DNA of 64,000 bases from Theocolax elegans (lineage: Eukaryota > Arthropoda > Insecta > Hymenoptera > Cerocephalidae), in NCBI GenBank assembly GCA_026168455.1, contig CM047426.1, positions 45,030,307 to 45,094,306 on the forward strand, read 5' to 3'. Shown here piece after piece: positions 58,406 through 64,000 of this stretch. The translations under genes were made by a program, and so were the position numbers. The notes under the pieces were generated by a model. It did not search any database, was not told where the DNA came from, and saw nothing but the letters and a program-made list of their open reading frames with translations. Numbering within the stretch: position 1 is the first letter of the stretch; every line of letters starts with the position of its first letter.

Positions 58406-59392
58406 ATTGATATGAATTATTTAAATGAATATAGTTTAAATTACAATACAAAATTTTTCAAGTTTCAAGACATTTTACGACTAAAGCGTCATTGATTAAA
58501 GAATTTGTTATACTTCTATAGTACTGGCTCTAGTTAACATATTACTTATTAAGTTTTATTATTTTACTATTTATTGTAAATGTTTACATTAATATAGTTG
58601 CTATTTAAATTAAATTGATTGACAAGATGATAATTAATTTTAAATAGAAAACTTAGGCATAAAAATTGTATTACAATTATATTTATGAAAAGGATGATAA
58701 AAATTATATTGTATTAAAAAATTAAATCAATTTTTGCTTTACTGATGCACAGAAAATTGGTCATAATGATTTGATGACACAGAATAGTATATTGTGTGCC
58801 AAGGACGTAAAGTGAGTCTTTTTAAGCCGAGTACGAAAAACACACCAGGCAAAAACACCATATTTTTTGTGATAAGGGCACGAATATACGCGTTTAAGGA
58901 GTTTCCAAAATCGGCAAACTTTGCAATTATTACGCTAACAAATTAATTTTTAATTACCATCAAATTTAATTTTACTTGTGTATATGTATATATTTATGCA
59001 CATATGTTTATCAATATGTAATATATATTCGCAAAAAGCACTAAAAGACTCTATAAAAAAATGCCCGCTGTTCACAAATAAACGCCCGGTAAACGTGGGG
59101 GCGGGCGCTCTTTTTATATAGTCCTTTTACATTCAATCCGAAGATTTATATTTTTGTATTTTCATGCATGATCGAAAAATTTTTTTTGTAGAAAATTTTT
59201 TTGCTCACCGGCCAGAAAAGGACTATATTAGACTCTAATTTTAGGGCGCAAAAACGCGATTTTCGTGCGTGTATTACAAAAACTATTTTATTTCAGCACA
59301 TTAAATAAAAAATTATGCGTATCAAATTTTAAAAATACATAAAACATTAATTTATTATCACAAATATTTAATAGGCTGGTAATAATTTTAGT
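58406..59392. other. non-coding region upstream of the transposase-like gene
   Basis: Mostly AT-rich, with a GC-rich island at 59064-59112 (GCCCGCTG, CGCCCGGTAAACGTGGGG). A short inverted pair occurs (TATATAGTCCTTTTAC at 59116, AAAAGGACTATATTA at 59216). It could contain the promoter or an intron. No gene is seen. Confidence 0.4.
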
Positions 59393-59692
59393 TTAAGCTT
59401 TAGATGTTCCAGGTAAATCTTTGTTGACATGATATTCGTAGAGATATGTGTCAAATAAAGTATTATCTAAGTTTGCCAAAGGAACGTCATTTAGGAAAAT
59501 TTTTTGTTCATTTAAGTCACTGCTTTCAATTATCTGCGTATTAATTGAGTAGATGCTGGCAATATTATCATTACAATTAACATTTCCGTCTATTATCATG
59601 TCCCGCTGGTCCAGATCGAATAAAATTCGTTTTTCTTCGTTCATAATTAATTCATTTATGATTTTTTCTTTAGCAGCAATCGAATCGTTCAT
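59393..59692 (-). CDS. acidic 99-residue hypothetical protein of the giant element
   Basis: An ATG-initiated frame, rich in Asp, Glu and Asn (AAKEKIINELIMNEEKRI, DLDQRDMIIDGNV, LNEQKIFLNDV), ends LPGTSKA. It lies on the same strand as and about 1 kb upstream of the transposase-like gene. It could be a separate small ORF or a 5' exon of that gene; no convincing donor was found at its end. Composition looks coding (low hydrophobicity, no low-complexity run). I do not recognise it. Confidence 0.4.
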   Translation of the reverse strand: MNDSIAAKEKIINELIMNEEKRILFDLDQRDMIIDGNVNCNDNIASIYSINTQIIESSDLNEQKIFLNDVPLANLDNTLFDTYLYEYHVNKDLPGTSKA

Positions 59693-60169
59693 CGATTAGC
59701 TATTTGTAATAAGAATTTTAAGTTTACCAATTTTATGTCAATTTTTGATTACAGGTTAAAATTGGGAAGCAAGGTTATGATGCAAATTACTCTTACCGAT
59801 AAAAGGAGCTTTGCACTATTGGGTAACGAATAAGAATGGCTTTCACAAAAAACTTCTACAATAAATATGACATAAACAATTTATAATACTATTTTAATAT
59901 CGTTCTTATGAAAAAATCTTTCATCATAAGCGGACTTCTACTTTCTGTTATGAGAATAGCAAGAGTGAAATTAGCAGAGAATAAAATAGTAGCGTTCGAT
60001 GTAGTTGAACATTAAGAAATTAATTTAGACACTAGTCAACCCAATTTAGATACTAATCAACCTTACTTTATTATTTATCTTATTATAAAACTATCTAAAA
60101 ACGTAATTAAACATTTTTAAGAAATAATTAAAATAATAATTCTTATTATTATTTATTCGTCATCATCAT
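59693..60169. other. AT-rich DNA inside the right TIR
   Basis: No frame or repeat is recognised, apart from short runs of near-identical words (CAACCCAATTTAGATACTAA and on) at about 60036-60060. Confidence 0.4.
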
Positions 60170-60624
60170 TATAATCATTTATTCGTTAATAGCTTTTTAA
60201 TTAAAATTTATTTAGAAATTAAGAAAAATACAAAATTGAAATAATGCGAGTATACTGCATACCGATAATAATTGTTAAAATAAAATTAGATATTGATCAA
60301 TACAGATCGAAAGCCATTCAGTTAATTTTTCTTTCTTGACTTGGCATTTTATTGTTCCAAAGCTTAAGTTGGAATCTTATAGCTCGCACATATGAATAGG
60401 AATTTTATTGTTGTATGAGCAAATTCGCATCTTATTGCACCGAGGGTCGAGTTAGAATTATGTTGCTCGCAGATCCGAGTTGGCATTTTGTTGCACAAAT
60501 ATTCGAGTTAGAAGTATATTGCTTGCAAATCTGAAATGGAATTATGTTGCATCGAATTTTAAAATAGAATCTTATTGCTTTGGCGCTGGAGTTAGAATTA
60601 TATGGATAGGAGGCGTCGATATAT
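60170..60624 (-). repeat. right TIR with subterminal repeats
   Basis: It is the inverted partner of 24834-25325, with the 26-30-bp repeats at about 60345-60600 in the complementary order. Overlapping frames on both strands are by-products. Confidence 0.8.
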
Positions 60625-61193
60625 GGGTGGTTCTCTGTGAAATCGAATATGAAAAAAATTAATATTGCTATAACTATAGCAATATGTTTTAGAGGTATCC
60701 AGTACATCTTCTGAATTATTTCAGATTTTTTCGGGGCCATTATTTTAAGTTACAGAGAGTCAAAATTGACATTTTAGCACTTTTTTGCATTTTATGCCCA
60801 TTTTCATCAATTTGTAGCTCCTAGAGGATTCATTATTCACTAAAAACATAAATATGACTTTTTTTGTAAATTATTATAACTATTATTGTTACATAATAAT
60901 TATTACAATAACGGAAGATACGCATTTAATACAAAAAATATATCAACAAATCAGATCTGAGATTATAATGATCAATATGATTAATTGACAGTGACCAGTT
61001 TGTGAAATTCAAGCACTGTATTGCTGAATAATAATAATAATAATAATGTTAATATATTTATAGTAATCCTTCAGATTAGTATTATAATTCTTGTGAGGGT
61101 TGTAAAACTAAAAATCCAGCATTAAAAATGTTTAGAAATTAATTTTTTATAATTGTATAATATTTGTATTTTTAGCAGCTTACAGGGGATTAG
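60625..61193. other. AT-rich DNA with a small hairpin
   Basis: ATTGCTATAACTATAGCAAT forms a hairpin near 60664. An AAT microsatellite lies at about 61028. No gene is seen. Confidence 0.4.
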
Positions 61194-61400
61194 ATGGATA
61201 CTGAAGCAAGTGGAGATACTTTTCTACCACTGCAAGGTAAGTGCATAAATTTTTTTGCAATTATCATGCTAATGGATACATTGTTATAAGGCAACAAATA
61301 TACATTTCTATTATTATTTCGGGCACTTTTCCCAGATATTTTGACCATAAGTGATCTTAATGATTTAGACCCACTCTGGAAATTTATAGCCAGTTTCTGA
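61194..61400 (+). CDS. candidate two-exon mini-gene or 5' end of an element gene
   Basis: An ATG at 61194 opens MDTEASGDTFLPLQ and meets a perfect donor, CAAG|GTAAGT, at 61236/61237 (phase 1). An acceptor, CTTTTCCCAG, at 61335 begins a phase-1 continuation, DILTISDLNDLDPLW, ending in a TGA at 61398-61400. The total is only 35 codons, so either the second junction is wrong or the frame has decayed. It precedes the protease-like remnant and may belong to the same dead element. Confidence 0.3.
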
Positions 61401-61463
61401 CTATAAAAAGATATCTTTTAGACAGCATTATTTATGACTTTAAAAGTATGTTTAATGAAAAAT

Positions 61464-61640
61464 TCAGAAAATTCAGAAAGTGGTGATTTTGCAATAGCTT
61501 TTACTGTTGCGATACTTTACAATATATGCCCCTGCAATCTTAATTATGATATTTCTAAAATGCCTTCGCATCTTTCAAAAATTTGTGAAACTAATAGAAT
61601 TAATATGTTTTCTATTTTGCACATTAATTCTCGTAAAACA
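61464..61640 (+). pseudogene. Ulp1-like cysteine protease remnant (C-terminal half), catalytic Cys replaced
   Basis: The frame from 61434 contains SGDFAIAFTVAILYNICP, then MPSHLSKICETNRINMF. In transposon-borne Ulp1/C48-type proteases this block reads N-DCG-FAIAF, followed by R-HL-K-FE------F. Here the nucleophile position (residue 16 of the frame) is Ser, and a charged Asp follows the Gly. The His-containing half is missing upstream. The frame runs on into an AT microsatellite and is not a functional gene. Confidence 0.5.
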
Positions 61641-61649
61641 ACAGATATG

Positions 61650-61705
61650 AATATTTATATATATATATATATATATATGAATATTTATTATATATATATA
61701 TATTT
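61650..61705. repeat. (TA)n microsatellite
   Basis: Two TA runs are separated by GAATATTTAT. Confidence 0.8.
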
Positions 61706-61970
61706 ATCTGTAATAGTTACACGTAAAAAATTTATACCACTGACTTAATTTAAAAATTTTAAAATTAAGTATAAATCTATTTTAGAAAATAATACACAAA
61801 AAGAATTACTTAAGAACAGCAAAAAATAGAAGATCTATATAGTAAAAAATTAACGAATTATAATGATTCTATTATGTCTATGGAGATAGATAATGACGTC
61901 ACATATCATTGTGAGAACATAAAGGATAAAAATAACACATTGTATAACACCAAACACTTAACAAAAAAAA

Positions 61971-62362
61971 TTGATCAAAAGGTTAAAATTGATGTTAGAG
62001 AACAATAATGAACAAAAAAAACAAGTGAAAGGTAAGAAAGTAGCATACGTTAGAAATAATAATAATGAATACGATGAATCAGAAATAGAAGTAGAAAAAT
62101 TAACGCCATGCAGAAAAGAAGTTTATATAAACAAAAAAGTAAGAAATTTGATGACTAAAAAAAAATTAAAATAAAGAACAGAGAACAAAGATTGAACAAA
62201 AAAATTAAAATGAATGAAAATGAAATAAAACAAGAAAGAGACAAAAAAGTATTGCGGAAAAGGATAGCTTACATGAAAAACCAAAACAATGAATTGTATG
62301 AAAAAGAAGAAAATAAAATAAATAGTGAAGTTTTGACAAAAACACAAGTAAATAATCGATAA
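61971..62362 (+). pseudogene. lysine-rich transposon ORF remnant with two internal repeats
   Basis: The first frame (61971-62174) contains KGKKVAYVRNNNNEYDESEI. After a stop and a frame change, a second frame to 62362 contains VLRKRIAYMKNQNNELYEKE. The repeated K+-(R/V)AY--N-N-E-YE pattern resembles the basic tandem-repeat segment found near Ulp1-like domains in some insect transposon proteins. The role is not known to me. The opposite-strand frame 62123-62347 is a shadow. Confidence 0.35.
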
Positions 62363-62905
62363 ATAATCATTTTTAAGCTCAAAATAATAAGATGGAATTT
62401 TTTGATTAAATATTTAAATTTTTCATCTAGGGTATTGAAATTTAAACAATAAGGATAATTATTGTAAATACAAAAATGCGTATGATTGCATATTTTAAAT
62501 AACTATTTAAAAAAAATAGCATAAGTTCTGAATTCTCAAATTATTGGAGAAGTTCAATAAATATAGCGAGAGTAGCTGACGAGCAGACAACACATATACA
62601 TACATCAACAGTGAGTAGACTAACAAGCCAGGGCCAAGTAGGATTTAGCCGAAAATGAAAAGAGCTCTTCCACGATTACCCAATCCAGTAAAATGTCGTT
62701 GCTCTCGCACTTTGGTCGCCTTTTCCGGACGACATTGTCAGATTGTCTCCACGTGCGATAATTTGTCACTTTAGTTTATGCTATAGAAAATGTAGCGCGG
62801 GAGGCGCTCGATGTTCAAATTTGTAAAATGAATAACAGTAAATATTAAAGTCTATTGTCAAATTAAAATTATTTTCTTATATCCTACCGTAAAACACTTA
62901 TTTCG
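62363..62905. other. no feature seen; GC-richer patch
   Basis: 62560-62830 is clearly more GC-rich than its surroundings (CCGGACGACATTGTCAGATT, GCGCGGGAGGCGCTCGATGT) but has no open frame or repeat I recognise. It may be retroelement 3' sequence. Confidence 0.35.
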
Positions 62906-63620
62906 TTAGGTGGAATTAATCACAATTAGCATGGAGTCATGGCCGGTCGCGAAGGGATCAGTTGACTTGAGAAAATTAAAACTTGGCACAGGCGCACGAA
63001 TCAGGAAGAGATTTAACCAAGTATGGGAGAAACCATTCAATGTCGCCGCGTGATGTGTCGGCTCAGATGGGATAAACGAAAAGCCCAATGCTATCAGGTT
63101 AGCTCTCATCATGGTGGCACTGGCACTATTGGAGCTCATATCGATATTGAAGTCGCCCGTGATTATAACATTGTTGCATTCTGGTAATATATCCGAGAGA
63201 ACCTCGAAAAATTCACTCGGATAGGCAGCCGCGGGTCTGCGATAAACCACCGCTAAAACAAAAAAAAGTCGTTAACGAGCCACCCACTATGCGTAAAATT
63301 AAGAATTCAGGTTTATTTCGAAAAACAGGATCCGAATTTGCAACAATGCTCACTTTGTACACCTCACGTGTATACGCCGCTACCCCACCCCCTCCGCTAC
63401 CCACGCAATCCATTCTGTGCAAAACATACCCAGATAATTTAAAAACTTCGGAGGAAACATGCTCCGTAAGGAAAGTTTCCGTGATCGCAATGACATCTAA
63501 AGATTTCAGGTGAACTAATGCTTCAATGGCTGCGAAGTGAGATTTTATACGATTAATATTTACATGAAAGATGGAGAAACTATTAGATGATTTGATTTTG
63601 TTGGCCCGACCAGTCCTGTC
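62906..63620 (-). pseudogene. R1/Jockey-like non-LTR retrotransposon endonuclease (near-complete, one frameshift)
   Basis: The open minus-strand frame from about 63619 carries SFSIFHVNINRIKSHF, DVIAITETF, then SGYVLHRMD, GGGGVAAYTRE and NKPEFLILRI. A one-base shift at a T-run near 63265 leads into VYRRPAAAYPSEFF, VIITGDFNIDM, FSHTWLNLFL and TGHDSMLIV, ending at 62906. These are all the expected APE endonuclease motifs (N, TET, GDFN-D, SHTWL, GHD). The sequence ends just after the domain, so linker and reverse transcriptase are missing. It is the better preserved of the two copies of this family in the window. Confidence 0.8.
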
Positions 63621-64000
63621 TCATTTAGCATGCATGGAAGAGGAAGAAAGCGGAGGAAGATTTAGAATGTCGGCCTCGGAAGTTACACGCATTAACGGTC
63701 CATCTCTCGTCTCACGAACGTAAACATTTAAATTTAATACAATGGGCCTCGCATAGCCCAGCTCGGTACACTTTCGCACCGCCAGTGACCATAATTTAAA
63801 GATGGTTCTTGGCTACAACGGTCTAAGGAAAACGGCATTATCTCCTCCCTCATTAAAGATTTTACACGCTTTTCGTCCTTTGAAAGGATGTGTCTTTTCT
63901 ACAACCGCATCTCTGGCCGTTGCAGATGATAGTTTAACTACTATCCCTTTAGGTCTAGAAGGGGATAAGTTCCCTCCGGAGACTGACTTTGGCCGCGAAA
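63621..64000 (-). pseudogene. non-LTR retrotransposon ORF1, C-terminal part (continues beyond the window)
   Basis: The minus-strand frame reads PKGIVVKLSSATARDAVVEK, KTHPFKGRKACKIFNE, then FKLWSLAVRKC, ELGYARPIVLNLNVYV and GPLMRVTSEADILNL, ending in a TGA at 63621-63623. One internal TAG interrupts it near 63825. It aligns by eye with the ORF1 copy at 9846-10688. The ORF1 stop and the endonuclease frame meet directly, the usual two-ORF arrangement of these elements. Confidence 0.75.

Larger units (their letters stand above)
24834..60624. mobile_element. giant DNA transposon candidate, about 35.8 kb
   Basis: Terminal inverted repeats at 24834-25325 and 60170-60624, an inner inverted pair of 175-bp triple repeats (26507-26985 and 55802-56265), one broken transposase-like gene near the right end and a 28-kb satellite array in the centre form a symmetrical whole. 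The tips read ATATATCGACGCCTCCTATC on both sides. The flanks are AT-rich and no target-site duplication could be fixed. Alternative: two copies of the TIR sequence in opposite orientation that do not bound a single element, although the nested second inverted pair argues against this. Confidence 0.65.

Noticed and set aside
60632..60665. Short similarity (LCEIEYEKN) to LCQMEYEKSKK of the exon at 1279
   Set aside because: Only nine residues, adjacent to a stop; too short to claim homology.
62123..62347. Phe-rich minus-strand frame resembling membrane segments
   Set aside because: It is the antisense of lysine-rich coding DNA (AAA/AAG read as TTT/CTT), a common shadow.

Overview
This is eukaryotic, strongly AT-rich, gene-poor, repeat-dominated DNA. 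The recognisable coding relics are an R1/Jockey-like non-LTR retrotransposon with two ORFs, a Penelope-like GIY-YIG nuclease, a CR1-like endonuclease, Ulp1-like proteases and a DDE-type transposase. With the MITE families and the splice signals, these point to an insect, perhaps a hymenopteran. That assignment is inference. No intact cellular gene was found. The best candidate for spliced coding DNA is a pair of phase-compatible exons at 1279-1617 and 2437-2505.

Layout. (1) 1-4.4 kb: the reverse transcriptase tail of a non-LTR element (minus strand), a Penelope-like nuclease tail (plus strand) and the two-exon candidate gene. (2) 4.4-10.7 kb: one decayed non-LTR element on the minus strand. 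Its endonuclease is split by a 4.1-kb insert (about 5.56-9.70 kb) bounded by about 60-bp inverted repeats. The insert holds a 560-bp foldback element and eight near-identical 421-bp tandem units, each carrying a tRNA-like gene. (3) 10.87-24.8 kb: a large element with about 1.4-kb terminal inverted repeats (12680-14065 and 23131-24564), a partial copy of the same end on the left that has acquired a 59-bp minisatellite, and a duplicated end on the right. Inside are a CR1-like endonuclease relic, a 663-bp tandem duplication, a broken Ulp1-like protease, two MITE-like elements and tRNA-like sequences. (4) 24.83-60.62 kb: a roughly 35.8-kb giant DNA transposon candidate. It has about 0.45-0.49-kb terminal inverted repeats built from some ten 28-30-bp subterminal repeats, a second inner inverted pair of triple 175-bp repeats, a broken transposase gene (56412-58405, minus strand) and a 28-kb array of a 59-bp satellite. 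(5) 60.6-64 kb: further transposon coding debris and a second, better preserved copy of the non-LTR element (endonuclease plus the end of ORF1) that runs off the window.

The unifying theme is nested mobile DNA carrying or hosting tandem repeats. The same 59-bp satellite occurs inside two different long-TIR elements, and a tRNA-like unit has been amplified inside a third. Most long open frames in the satellite and in the 421-bp array are by-products of repetition, not genes.
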